Shown piece after piece: positions 25,631 to 34,321 of a DNA stretch of 64,000 nt. Position numbers and translations under genes: made by a program. Below the pieces are notes generated by a model. That model was not told the DNA's origin and searched no databases. It was given only the letters and a program-made list of their open reading frames with translations. Source of the DNA: FEN-1073 sp963780865 (GTDB lineage: Bacteria > Chloroflexota > Anaerolineae > Anaerolineales > RBG-16-64-43); assembly GCA_963780865.1 (NCBI GenBank), contig CAWADT010000013.1:285444-349443 (forward strand), read 5' to 3'. Position 1 is the first letter of the stretch; each line of letters begins with the position of its first letter.

Positions 25631-28393
25631 CTATTCCCGCTTCCGGCGGTTCGACCACCAGGCCAATGCCGCGCCGGAAACGCTCCCCAGTACACCCACT
25701 ATCACGCACAGCCACCGTCCTCCCCATTGCGTGGCATCGTTTAGCCCGGGGAAACCCAATGCGAATAAATCATACCCGGTCAACCCGCCGACTGTGAGGG
25801 CGAGGATTCCCCGCCATCGGAACATCCGCCTCTCGGGCGTAAAGGTCACGGCAAAAACCGCTCCCGAGAATAATCCCAGCACCAGGAGGATAACGAGAAA
25901 AGTATCCCAACCCGCGCGCCTGGATTCTCCACCGCCCGGGTTTGGTCGCAGAGTCGGTTGGAGGGTTGCCGTGCTGGGGAATTGGGTCGGCGGTTCGATC
26001 TGGGTCGGGGCAATCGCCGTGATGAACGCCGGTTTCTCCCCCACCGCAAGTTTGATGATCGTGGAATTTTTTGCCGGTTCGCTCGAGGCGGAAACCTGCA
26101 GTTCACCTTGCCGGTCCAGAGAATAATCCACCCGAGCCATGCCGTTTTCGGTCGGCGCGCTCAGGTACAAGGGGGGAATATTTTCAGCGGGATAGGTTAC
26201 GATGAACTGGAGCAGCGTGCCATCCGGAACCGGGTGTTGATTATGATCCAGAATCGGACCTGCGGAAAACGTGATTTTATCCCCCAAGGAAAATCCCAGC
26301 GGCGTCGGAGAAATGGTCGGCGTCTTGACGGCGGAAACCGTCGCGAGAGGAGTGATTGGCAAAGAATTGGTCAGCCCCACGGTAATCTCGATCAATTGAT
26401 CGGGATTCGGGGACAGCGCCGTCAACAGATTGTAGTCGCTGCCTTCGATGCCAACCGGTGAGGCGCCGCTCGGCGCAAGGTCACCGAAAAGCACCCTGGC
26501 CCCGACTTCCAAGCAACTGTCATTTTTCGAATACAAGCCGTAATACGCGTAGAGTTTGCTGATCTCGGTTGAATCCAGATAATAGGGCGCCTCCACGGCA
26601 AACGCGTAGATATTTTTATTCCGGATGAGGTCCGGCCGCTGCGCCAGCAGATTTTGGAATGCGGACGTCTCGGGAAGCGAGGCGACGGGGCTTCGAATCA
26701 TCGCCACAATGACCGTCGCGTTGGTCAGAGCGGTTTCCAATTCCGGCGAGGGAACGCCCAACAGATAATTATTGAGATCTTTGAAGGTAAAGGATTGGAT
26801 CCGTGTGGCGGTGATCAACCCGCTCGCTCCCGGTCCGTACAACCGGAGGATCGTGTCCGCCATGATCCCGGGGGAAAGATCCGGCTCCTGGGCGCAGGAT
26901 GGACAGGGAACCACCGCGCGCAAATCGGTCAACACCACGATTCGGTCGGCGGAGGTGGGCGGTTCAATGACCGTGGTGCCCGGCGTGTTGAGGTTGGGGC
27001 TGATCAGCGTCACCCCGGTTTTACAGCTCTCCGAGGCCAATCCGCTATCCGGTTTTAATCCGCTTAAGGCATCCGGTGACCTTTGCACCGAGCCGATCGA
27101 AAAGACCGGATTGATTCGGTTCTTGAGCGCCAGAATTCTCAACACCGCCTGATCCACCCTGGACGCGAAATCATTATCCGCCTGGTATTGCTGCTGGAAA
27201 TATTTTATGGTGTCGATGACGCTTTGCAGTTCGCCTTCGGTGTCGGTAGCCTGGAAATCGGACAGCTGGAGGATGTCATTGCCGGCCTGAAACGCCGCCA
27301 GCGCGACGCCGCGGTACGAAAATGTCATTCCCGAAGTATCGTAGAAATTCCTCACCGATTGAGCCCCCAACGAATCGCTGATTGTGATCCCTCCTCCCGA
27401 TCTCCAATTGGCGAATTCCGGAAGGGCCATCAACTGCTGGCTGAGCGCCTGCGGGTCCAGGCTGACTGGTTTCGTGCTGGCGCGGATGTTTCCCTGTAGC
27501 CCCTGGTAGCGGATATGCGAGACGAGGAATCCATCGGCGACGGACATCAATCCCGGCGTCCCGTCCGCCGCGGCCCCGAACGGCGCCAGATCGATCAGGC
27601 GCAGGTCGTCCATGGCTTTTCGAATCGTGGCCACTTCTTCTTCCGGACTGCGGTCCGATGCGCCGATGCCCGGGAAGTGGGTGGCGATCACGGCCACTCT
27701 CCTGCCGCTGCCTTCATGGATTCCTTCGATATAGGCCTGACCCATTTTCCCCACCCAGAACGGATCGCCGCCAAACGTGCGGGCGCCGAGATCTCCGCTG
27801 GTTCCGGGGTTGGGCCGCTCCAAAACGTCGAGCGAGGGACCCAGATAGAGGTTGACCCCGATAAGAGACAACTCTGTTCCAAGGGTATTGCCGGTGGTCC
27901 TGGCCAATTGCGGCTGCCATGTTGCGCCAAGCGTCATCTCCGACGGCAGATTGGTCAGATCGGTTATCAGTTGGCTGTCCGGGTATCCGTCGTTCCCGCC
28001 TTTGAGGGCGATGAACAGCGGAAGGTACACTCCGCCGGCGTCTCCGCCCTGCGGAGTGACGGCATCCGCCTCGATTTGTTGCAGCCCGTTGTTGAGGGTC
28101 AGCACGGCGGCCGCTTCACCCTGGCCGCTGTGCCAATTGCCGTTTTCCCGGTCCACAAGCACTCCGCCAACGTGATAAGAGGAGAGCAAAGTATAGATAT
28201 CCGAGGTTGGGGTGATATCCTTCCCCTGGAATGTGACCATGAAAAGTTGGCCGATCTTTTCCTCCGCGGTCATGCTGCTGAACATATCCAATACCTTTTG
28301 GGAAACACCGCTTGGATTCGGATTCCCAAAAGACATCAGCGCCCATCCCGCCAGGAAAAAAATCGCGCTCCAAAAAACCGTTCTTCTTCGCAT
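25631..28393 (-). CDS. Secreted GH3-like (NagZ-type) protein with C-terminal membrane segments
   Basis: About 920 residues. A signal or anchor (about 7-25) is followed by a family 3 glycoside hydrolase N-domain: MTAEEKIGQLFMVTF, HVGGVLV, ATHFPGIGASDRSPEEE and ISDSLGAQSV, whose Asp sits at the usual nucleophile position. The NagZ loop FPGHGDTAVDSH, which carries the catalytic His, is altered here. A GH3 C-domain and a beta-rich region follow, then about three membrane segments at the end. ATG 28393 is chosen; TATACT ends 6 nt before it, which could mean a leaderless mRNA. The gene is convergent with the kinase (6-nt gap). A peptidoglycan target is inference. Confidence 0.78.
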   Translation of the reverse strand: MRRRTVFWSAIFFLAGWALMSFGNPNPSGVSQKVLDMFSSMTAEEKIGQLFMVTFQGKDITPTSDIYTLLSSYHVGGVLVDRENGNWHSGQGEAAAVLTLNNGLQQIEADAVTPQGGDAGGVYLPLFIALKGGNDGYPDSQLITDLTNLPSEMTLGATWQPQLARTTGNTLGTELSLIGVNLYLGPSLDVLERPNPGTSGDLGARTFGGDPFWVGKMGQAYIEGIHEGSGRRVAVIATHFPGIGASDRSPEEEVATIRKAMDDLRLIDLAPFGAAADGTPGLMSVADGFLVSHIRYQGLQGNIRASTKPVSLDPQALSQQLMALPEFANWRSGGGITISDSLGAQSVRNFYDTSGMTFSYRGVALAAFQAGNDILQLSDFQATDTEGELQSVIDTIKYFQQQYQADNDFASRVDQAVLRILALKNRINPVFSIGSVQRSPDALSGLKPDSGLASESCKTGVTLISPNLNTPGTTVIEPPTSADRIVVLTDLRAVVPCPSCAQEPDLSPGIMADTILRLYGPGASGLITATRIQSFTFKDLNNYLLGVPSPELETALTNATVIVAMIRSPVASLPETSAFQNLLAQRPDLIRNKNIYAFAVEAPYYLDSTEISKLYAYYGLYSKNDSCLEVGARVLFGDLAPSGASPVGIEGSDYNLLTALSPNPDQLIEITVGLTNSLPITPLATVSAVKTPTISPTPLGFSLGDKITFSAGPILDHNQHPVPDGTLLQFIVTYPAENIPPLYLSAPTENGMARVDYSLDRQGELQVSASSEPAKNSTIIKLAVGEKPAFITAIAPTQIEPPTQFPSTATLQPTLRPNPGGGESRRAGWDTFLVILLVLGLFSGAVFAVTFTPERRMFRWRGILALTVGGLTGYDLFALGFPGLNDATQWGGRWLCVIVGVLGSVSGAALAWWSNRRKRE

Positions 28394-28480
28394 AAGGAAA
28401 GTATACCCCAGGGCTATCCGGTTCCAAAACAAAATGCGGTTCCCCCGGGTTGCGGTGCGCGGGAACCGCCGGTTCCTTTC

Positions 28481-28509
28481 TTGTCAAGCCGGGGGGATTA
28501 TGCTATGAT
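28481..28509 (+). promoter_or_regulatory. Sigma-70-type promoter of greA
   Basis: TTGTCA (28481-28486), a 17-nt spacer and TATGAT (28504-28509). It leaves a leader of about 150 nt before the greA ATG, with no clear gene in it. Confidence 0.75.
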
Positions 28510-28664
28510 TTTTGCGTCCCAAGCAAGCGTATCGCGCAGATCATTGCCTACTCCACGGGAAGAAATCAACGTCTCCATCCATCCGCCGTGTGACCCTCGG
28601 GAACGGGCATGGTCGAACGGCACATTTTCCATCCCAGCCTCGAGCGCTGGGGAAGGATAGACGC

Positions 28665-29132
28665 ATGACCGATCAACCGGTTTTCCTTACAAAAGACGGC
28701 TATAAAAAACTGGAAGAAGAACTGGAGCTGCTCCGCACCAAGCGCCGGGCGGAAGTGGCCGAGCGCCTGCACGACGCCATGGAGGGCGGGGAATTGATTG
28801 AAAACGCCGAATACGAGAGCGCCAAGAACGAGCAGGCGTTTGTCGAAGGCCGCATCCTCACACTGGAAACCATGCTGAGCAACGCCATCATCATCGAGGA
28901 GGGCGGGCCCCAGGACATCGTCCGGGTGGGCAGCAAAGTGGCCATTCAGGAAGGCGATAATCAGCCGGAACAATACGTCATCGTCGGCGCCGCCGAAGCT
29001 AACCCCAAGGAGGGCCGCATCTCCAACCAGTCGCCTCTGGGTCAGGCCCTGCTGGGCCGCAAGACCGGGGATGAAATTCGCGTCAGCGCGCCGGCGGGCA
29101 TGTTGACCTTCCGCGTGTTGTCAGTGAAATAG
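28665..29132 (+). CDS. greA: Transcription elongation factor GreA
   Basis: About 155 residues, the normal length. The N-terminal coiled coil carries the acidic tip (ENAEYESAKNEQAFVEGRI) that stimulates cleavage of backtracked RNA in RNA polymerase. The C-terminal FKBP-like domain contains VRVGSKVAIQEG and SPLGQALLGRKTGDEI. ATG 28665 is preceded by GGGGAAGGA. The gene is followed by a strong terminator and then lysS. Confidence 0.95.
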   Translation: MTDQPVFLTKDGYKKLEEELELLRTKRRAEVAERLHDAMEGGELIENAEYESAKNEQAFVEGRILTLETMLSNAIIIEEGGPQDIVRVGSKVAIQEGDNQPEQYVIVGAAEANPKEGRISNQSPLGQALLGRKTGDEIRVSAPAGMLTFRVLSVK

Positions 29133-29149
29133 CGAAATCGGCAGCCTCC

Positions 29150-29179
29150 GACGCCCCCGGAAATGCGGGGGCGTCTTTT
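29150..29179 (+). terminator. Intrinsic terminator after greA
   Basis: GACGCCCCCG (29150-29159) pairs with CGGGGGCGTC (29166-29175), then TTTT. Confidence 0.85.
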
Positions 29180-29196
29180 CCGTAAATCGAATCCAC

Positions 29197-30711
29197 ATGC
29201 GCGAACTGACCGACCTCGAGAAGAACCGCCGCACCAAGGTTGACCAACTGCGCGAGTCGGGGATCGAACCGTACCCCGCCCGGTGTGAACGCACGCACAC
29301 CAGCGTCCAGGCCCTGGCCGCGTTCGAGCACGCGGCTCCCGGGGAAACGGTCCACGCCGCGGTTGCGGGCCGCGTCCGCTCTATCCGCGTGATGGGCAAA
29401 GTCATCTTCGCCCATTTGGAAGACGGCGACGGCCAGATACAAATCCTCCTCAAATCGGACCTTCTCGGCCAAGACGTGCTGGACCAATTTAAAAATTTTT
29501 ACGACCTGGGAGATTTCGTTCAGGCCGGCGGCGTCCTCTTCCGCACCCGCAGCGGCGAAATCACGCTGCAAGTGGAAAAAATAACCATGCTGGCCAAAGC
29601 CATCACACCCCTGCCCGCGTCGAAGGAAACGGTGGAAAACGGCGAACGCGTGGTCCACTCGGCCTTCGATAATCCCGAAGCCCGGTACCGCCAGCGCTAT
29701 GCGGATCTGGCGGTCAATCCGGATGTCCGGACGATCTTTCGCACCCGGGCACGGATCATCTCCGCGATCAGAGATTTTCTCGACGGGATGGGATTCTTGG
29801 AAGTGGAGACGCCCATTCTGCAGGCGATCTACGGCGGCGCGGCGGCCAAACCCTTCGTCACCCATCACCACCAGTTGCATCAGGATTTATTCCTGCGGAT
29901 TTCCTTCGAGCTCTATCTCAAACGATTGCTGGTGGGCGGAATAGAACGGGTTTACGAGATCGGCAGGGATTTCCGCAACGAGGGCGTATCCTACAAGCAC
30001 AATCCGGAATTCACGCAATTGGAATTCTACATGGCGTACGCCGATTACCGGACCATCATGGAGATCACCGAGACGATGGTCTCCTCCGTCGCCGAAAGCG
30101 TGACCGGAAGCCGGCAGATCACCTTCCGCGGCCACCCCGTGGATCTCACTCCTCCCTGGCAGCGCCTGACCCTGCGCGAGGCCATCCGCCGGGAAAGCGG
30201 AATCGACATCGACAACTACCCGACCGCCGAATTGCTTGGCGCCGCGATGCTGGAGAAGGGGCTCGCGCCCAAAGCCGAGAAACACCGCGGCAAGCTTATC
30301 GAAAATCTGCTTTCCCATTTCGTCGAACCGAAAATCCTTCAGCCAACTTTCCTAATGGATTATCCGAGGGACATCTCTCCCCTGGCGAAAAGCAAACCGG
30401 ACGACCTTCGCACGGTGGAGCGATTCGAAGGGTTCGTCGCGGGCATGGAATTATGCAATGCCTTCTCGGAATTGAACGATCCGCAGGACCAGGAACAGCG
30501 GTTCCTGGAAATGGGCCGGACCTTTTCGGAAGAGGAAGAGGATCGCCATCCGACGGATGAGGACTATTTGAACGCGATGCGCTACGGGATGCCCCCCAAC
30601 GGCGGCTTCGGATTGGGGATCGACCGTCTGGTGATGCTGCTGACCAACCAGCCCACGATCCGCGAGGTGATCTTGTATCCGCACCTCCGGTTAAAAGAGG
30701 AGGAGAGTTGA
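29197..30711 (+). CDS. lysS: Lysyl-tRNA synthetase, class II
   Basis: A 504-residue LysRS-II. The OB-fold anticodon-binding domain (about 55-140) is followed by class II motifs: motif 1 around FLEVETPILQ, motif 2 FRNEGVSYKHNPEFTQLE (Ser-Tyr-Lys in place of the usual Ser-Thr-Arg) and motif 3 GFGLGIDRLVML near the end. Start is the ATG at 29197, only 18 nt after the greA terminator. The following small gene overlaps its stop codon. Confidence 0.95.
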   Translation: MRELTDLEKNRRTKVDQLRESGIEPYPARCERTHTSVQALAAFEHAAPGETVHAAVAGRVRSIRVMGKVIFAHLEDGDGQIQILLKSDLLGQDVLDQFKNFYDLGDFVQAGGVLFRTRSGEITLQVEKITMLAKAITPLPASKETVENGERVVHSAFDNPEARYRQRYADLAVNPDVRTIFRTRARIISAIRDFLDGMGFLEVETPILQAIYGGAAAKPFVTHHHQLHQDLFLRISFELYLKRLLVGGIERVYEIGRDFRNEGVSYKHNPEFTQLEFYMAYADYRTIMEITETMVSSVAESVTGSRQITFRGHPVDLTPPWQRLTLREAIRRESGIDIDNYPTAELLGAAMLEKGLAPKAEKHRGKLIENLLSHFVEPKILQPTFLMDYPRDISPLAKSKPDDLRTVERFEGFVAGMELCNAFSELNDPQDQEQRFLEMGRTFSEEEEDRHPTDEDYLNAMRYGMPPNGGFGLGIDRLVMLLTNQPTIREVILYPHLRLKEEES

Positions 30712-30962
30712 CGACCGGCCGCCGAACTCCCATCGCGGAACACGATTTGCGGATGCACCTCGGCGTTGCACTCATGGCGCTCCAAATGCTTACCCGTCCT
30801 CCGACAACTCCTCTTCAGGCGGACCAGCAGGAATTGATCGACATCCTTAAGCGCGCTACCAAAGCCATGCAGGAACTGCTCGATACCCCGCCCACCCTGC
30901 CCAAGAAAAAAGCCCCTCCCAGGGGCAGGAAAACACGGCGAAAGACACCCTCGACAAATTGA
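30708..30962 (+). CDS. Small basic protein coupled to lysS, function unknown
   Basis: An 84-residue protein beginning with TTG inside the lysS stop (AGGAGAG directly upstream). The middle is helical and could form an amphipathic pair of helices; the tail is very basic (KKKAPPRGRKTRRK). I do not recognise it. Overlap suggests coupled translation with lysS. It might bind nucleic acid, but nothing specific shows this. Confidence 0.45.
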   Translation: MTTGRRTPIAEHDLRMHLGVALMALQMLTRPPTTPLQADQQELIDILKRATKAMQELLDTPPTLPKKKAPPRGRKTRRKTPSTN

Positions 30963-31087
30963 AAGATTGTGATTATTATCTCAATCTGATCCAGCCCTTG
31001 CCAAGGGCGATCGGGGGAAGGTTTCCTTTCCGACCTATCCCCTCCCATTCTTCCGGTTTGAGCCGGTGAACCTTCGGAGGTTTCTAA

Positions 31088-32047
31088 ATGTCCAACCAGC
31101 CCAAGAACTCCCAGTGGACCGTGCTGATCACCGATGGTCTGCAGGAATCCGCGATTGCCATTCTGGAAAAGCTGTCTACGGTCCAGAATCGCCCCGACAT
31201 CTCTCCCGACGATCTGATGAAAGCTCTCAAGGGAGTCCAGGCTATCATCGTCCGGGGACGCACGAAAGTGACGGCGGACGTTTTCGCCGCGGCTCCGGAC
31301 TTGAAAGTGGTCGGACGGGCGGGCGTGGGGGTGGACAATATCGACCTGAACGCCGCCAAGGCGAAAAATGTCGTGGTGGTCAATGCCCCGCAATCGACCA
31401 CGCTCGCCGTCGCCGAACACACCCTGGCCCTGCTGCTATCCCTCGCCCGCCAAATCCCCCTGGCCGATTCCGGTCTGCGCAAGGGCGAATGGCTGAAGAA
31501 AAAATTGGAAGGGTTTGAACTCTCCGGGAAAACGCTGGGGATCATCGGCATGGGCAGAATCGGGTCGTCGGTTGCCGCGCGGGCGGCTGGCTTTGGGATG
31601 ATTTGCGTGGGATACGATCCGTGCCTATCGAGCGAGGAAATTGCCAAACGGGGAGCGCAACCCGCCGATTTGAACGGCGTCCTTCACCGGGCCGACGTAC
31701 TTACCCTGCATGTGCCGCTTAATCCGGAAACCCGCGGGATGATCAGCGCCGACCGGCTGTCCCAGATGAAACGCGGGGCGCGGATCGTCTGCACCGCGCG
31801 CGGGAACCTGATTGATGAAACCGCCCTGCTGGCCGCGCTGGAAGAAGGCCAGATTGCGGGCGCAGCGCTGGACGTTTTCGCAACCGAACCGGTGACGGAT
31901 TCTCCGCTGGTCAAACATCCGAAAGTCGTCTGCACCCCCCACATCGCGGCCCAAACCGCCGAAGCCCAGGAACGGGCGGCCCGCGATATCGCCGAGGAAA
32001 TTCTCACTGTCTTGCGCGGGGATGCGCCGCGCTGGCGCGTCGCCTGA
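31088..32047 (+). CDS. serA: D-3-phosphoglycerate dehydrogenase-like 2-hydroxyacid dehydrogenase
   Basis: A 319-residue NAD-dependent dehydrogenase, short form without ACT domain. Seen are VVGRAGVGVDNIDLNAA, the NAD-binding GIIGMGRIGSSVAARA, CTARGNLIDETAL with the active-site region, ALDVFATEP and the catalytic His in TPHIAAQT. It could make phosphohydroxypyruvate for serine or act on another 2-hydroxyacid; serA is the best guess. The 125-nt leader shows GGAGG just before the ATG and no riboswitch I recognise. Confidence 0.82.
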   Translation: MSNQPKNSQWTVLITDGLQESAIAILEKLSTVQNRPDISPDDLMKALKGVQAIIVRGRTKVTADVFAAAPDLKVVGRAGVGVDNIDLNAAKAKNVVVVNAPQSTTLAVAEHTLALLLSLARQIPLADSGLRKGEWLKKKLEGFELSGKTLGIIGMGRIGSSVAARAAGFGMICVGYDPCLSSEEIAKRGAQPADLNGVLHRADVLTLHVPLNPETRGMISADRLSQMKRGARIVCTARGNLIDETALLAALEEGQIAGAALDVFATEPVTDSPLVKHPKVVCTPHIAAQTAEAQERAARDIAEEILTVLRGDAPRWRVA

Positions 32048-32050
32048 GGG

Positions 32051-32083
32051 AGAAGCGGGTGGAAACACCCGCTTCTTTTTTTT
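32051..32083 (+). terminator. Intrinsic terminator after the serA-like gene
   Basis: GAAGCGGGTG (32052-32061), a GAAA loop, CACCCGCTTC (32066-32075), then eight Ts. It is also convergent with the small minus-strand gene. Confidence 0.93.
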
Positions 32084-32396
32084 ATACGGTCTGCGAGTTC
32101 ATGCTTCCGTGCGGCGCGCGCCGCTTGGAGGCCGACCGAAGCAACATCGCCCCGGATCCTAACAACGAAACGGATTTTATTCCGATGGTCGCCACAGCCG
32201 CAACGGTGGCCAGCGCGCCCACTCCGATGGTGGCCAGCGTGACGATTTCGTTCACTCTTTTTCCGCGTTCCATCTCCACGGGCATCCGCGTGCCCTTGAG
32301 GAGCCTGGCCTTCAACGCCGCCACGTAGCCTTTATGGGGCGCGACAGGAATGAGCGCCCGTTGAATCCTTTTTTCGAAATTTTCTTCCCTCACCAT
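32082..32396 (-). CDS. Small single-span membrane protein next to an ECF sigma factor
   Basis: About 104 residues from ATG 32396 (GAGGAG upstream). The N-terminus is basic and soluble (VREENFEKRIQRAL, then KARLLKG), and a hydrophobic stretch spans about residues 52-80. Starting 28 nt after the sigma-factor stop on the same strand, it has the position and topology of an anti-sigma factor, though no zinc-binding HxxxCxxC motif is present. Function is inferred from context only. Confidence 0.55.
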   Translation of the reverse strand: MVREENFEKRIQRALIPVAPHKGYVAALKARLLKGTRMPVEMERGKRVNEIVTLATIGVGALATVAAVATIGIKSVSLLGSGAMLLRSASKRRAPHGSMNSQTV

Positions 32397-32424
32397 GATC
32401 TCGTCTCCTCGCCAACGGCCCCGT

Positions 32425-33021
32425 TTAGCGTCTGCCGTTTTTGTCCTTTTCAAGCGTTTCTCTTAATTGCAGGAGGGTTCGATGATACAAGCTCTTTACG
32501 GCTCCCTCCGATTTCCCGAGAATCGCCCCGATTTCCGTGTTCGAATATCCTTCGGCAAACTTTAATATCAGCACCTGCTGTTTGTCGGCGGATAGCCGCC
32601 GGATAATTTTCAAAAGCATCTCCCTGTCCGCCGACCGCTCGGCGGCCGAACCCGGCTCCTCTTCGGCGGAATGCCGCGTCGCCTCATCCAATCCCACGAG
32701 CTTCCGGCGGCTTTGATCGCGATACCAGTTCGCCACCATGTTGTGGGCGATGCGGTACAACCATGCGGAAAAAGGCAGGCCCTGATGTTCATACCCCGGA
32801 AGATGGATAAAGGCCTTTTGAAAAACCTTCGAGGTCAAATCCTCGGCATCCGCATGATTTCCGACCCGGTAATAGACATAGGTATAAATTTTTTTAATGT
32901 AGCGTTCGTATAATTCTCCAAACGCCCCCGGGTCGAATTTTGCCCGGCGGATCAAACCCTCTTCGTCCCGCTGGGAGGAAGCTCCCTTCTGGGGTTTGGC
33001 TTGCGTCGCCATGCTTAACAC
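32425..33021 (-). CDS. ECF-type RNA polymerase sigma factor
   Basis: About 198 residues. Region 2 spans about residues 30-100 (FGELYERYIKKIYTYVYYR, then EDLTSKVFQKAF and the -10 recognition helix with AWLYRIAHN). Region 4 (about 140-190) has the helix-turn-helix EGYSNTEIGAILGKSEGAVKS. I prefer GTG 33021, with GGAAGGGA 4 nt upstream, to ATG 33012, whose spacing would be 13 nt. The start overlaps the end of the metallo-hydrolase gene's unit by proximity (26 nt gap). Target promoters are unknown. Confidence 0.9.
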   Translation of the reverse strand: MLSMATQAKPQKGASSQRDEEGLIRRAKFDPGAFGELYERYIKKIYTYVYYRVGNHADAEDLTSKVFQKAFIHLPGYEHQGLPFSAWLYRIAHNMVANWYRDQSRRKLVGLDEATRHSAEEEPGSAAERSADREMLLKIIRRLSADKQQVLILKFAEGYSNTEIGAILGKSEGAVKSLYHRTLLQLRETLEKDKNGRR

Positions 33022-33047
33022 CGATTCCCTTCCTGCGTTCCGTCCCC

Positions 33048-33977
33048 CTACTTCCCAGCGGGCTTCCTCTGCTCCCGGGCGACTGTTTCCTCCCTCCGGA
33101 TCTTTTGATAGGCGGCCACCAGATTCTGATAATGCAAGTCTGGCGCCAGACCGTTCAGCAGAATCCGGCTCTTGCCGCATTTTTCGATCGGGATCTGGCG
33201 CAGATCCTCCACCGGCCAGTTCCATCGCACTGCATTGAGGGCTTCTTTTTTCACCCGATCCAGGTAGATCAGGTGGGAAGCAATCATTTCGTCGATTTCC
33301 CCGCGCAAGATCACGTCCCCATGCCCTTGGACGATGTTTTCCAATCCCATCCCGGTGATGGTTTTGAGCGTGGCGACCATCTGATCCATGTCCCCGTCGC
33401 GGAAGAACGGCAGCGGCATCATGGCGTCCCCGGCAAAAAGGATGCGTTCCTCCTCCAGCAGCACTCCGATGCCGTCGGGAGTGTGACCCGGAAGGGGAAA
33501 AATGCGGATGGTCCGCTTGCCCACCAGAAAATAAATCGACCCCTCTTTGAAGGTTACATTCGGCAGGATGATCTGCGCATTGGAAAGATCTTTGTTCTCC
33601 TGTTTGGCCGACGCCAGCGCGCCCCGGTCTTTCGAATCCATGAGGCTTCGGCACAACTCGTGGGAAATGATCTGCGCTTCCGGAAAAAAATAATTTCCGC
33701 CGCAATGATCCGCATGGTGATGGGTGTTGACGATGAACCGTACGGTGGAATTCATCCGCTGCTGGATGTATTCGCGGATCTCCTGGGTTTCCGCCGGCAG
33801 CGCGAGCGTGTCGATCAGGATCGCCCCGTCGGGAGTGCCGATCACGCCGGCGCAAACCTGGGCGTAGAGATCGCTGGAGAAAAAAGCGACATCCTCTGCA
33901 ATTCGCTCTCTCAACATCGTTTGGTCGGAGCCTCCCAGGATCGTGTTTGGCGTAAAGACTATGCGGGAGAATAGCAT
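33048..33977 (-). CDS. MBL-fold metallo-hydrolase
   Basis: A 309-residue metallo-beta-lactamase-fold enzyme. The zinc motif THHHADHCGG lies at about residue 85, then a conserved His in PLPGHTPDG, Asp in FAGDAMMPL and His in VQGHGDV complete the dinuclear metal site. It is probably cytoplasmic. Substrate is unknown; similar proteins are annotated as hydrolases or lactonases. It is the first gene of a unit with the ECF sigma factor and the small membrane protein. Confidence 0.87.
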   Translation of the reverse strand: MLFSRIVFTPNTILGGSDQTMLRERIAEDVAFFSSDLYAQVCAGVIGTPDGAILIDTLALPAETQEIREYIQQRMNSTVRFIVNTHHHADHCGGNYFFPEAQIISHELCRSLMDSKDRGALASAKQENKDLSNAQIILPNVTFKEGSIYFLVGKRTIRIFPLPGHTPDGIGVLLEEERILFAGDAMMPLPFFRDGDMDQMVATLKTITGMGLENIVQGHGDVILRGEIDEMIASHLIYLDRVKKEALNAVRWNWPVEDLRQIPIEKCGKSRILLNGLAPDLHYQNLVAAYQKIRREETVAREQRKPAGK

Positions 33978-34019
33978 ATTTGTGCATTAGTAGTCAAGTA
34001 TTAAGACAATATTAGTCCG

Positions 34020-34048
34020 ATTATACTCGATGACTGAAAACAGAACAA
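34020..34048 (-). promoter_or_regulatory. Candidate promoter for the metallo-hydrolase/ECF unit
   Basis: On the minus strand TTGTTC (34043-34048), a 17-nt spacer and TATAAT (34020-34025), about 43 nt upstream of the ATG. Confidence 0.55.
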
Positions 34049-34206
34049 GACGGCTTTGGATTGAGGTCGAATTAGCGCAGCGTGCGGCTATGCAAACAAA
34101 GCATCCGGAGACAACGGATGGATTGCAAAATCCACCAATCGTGCATGTCTCTATTGGGAATTTCTTTGACGCAAGAATTACCATCGCAAGGTTTCTTGAC
34201 TTATGA
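34030..34206 (+). CDS. Possible 58-residue protein
   Basis: An open frame from ATG 34030 to TGA 34206 with a charged, well-mixed composition (starting MTENRTRRLWIEVELAQ). It overlaps the outward minus promoter and the next plus promoter and has no clear ribosome-binding site, so it may not be expressed. The minus-strand frame over the same bases looks worse (Cys-rich, biased). Confidence 0.25.
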   Translation: MTENRTRRLWIEVELAQRAAMQTKHPETTDGLQNPPIVHVSIGNFFDARITIARFLDL

Positions 34207-34224
34207 TCGAATTGCCATTAGAAT
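34196..34224 (+). promoter_or_regulatory. Sigma-70-type promoter of rplY
   Basis: TTGACT (34196-34201), a 17-nt spacer and TAGAAT (34219-34224), about 97 nt upstream of the rplY ATG. Confidence 0.7.
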
Positions 34225-34321
34225 TCCGCGGCTTTCCGGATGGAGAGCGCATTACAAAAAAACCTTTATAGCGAGCGAAGGAAGCCAACCGGTGGCTTGA
34301 GGCGCTCCGAGGAAGGAAATC

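Noticed and set aside
33022..33987. Long 5' extension of the sigma-factor reading frame
   Set aside because: The upstream half lies over the metallo-hydrolase gene in another frame and has shadow composition (His/Arg/Gly-rich). The sigma factor has a good start at 33021.
33987..34184. 65-residue minus-strand open frame
   Set aside because: Covers the promoter of the metallo-hydrolase unit, has odd composition and no ribosome-binding site.
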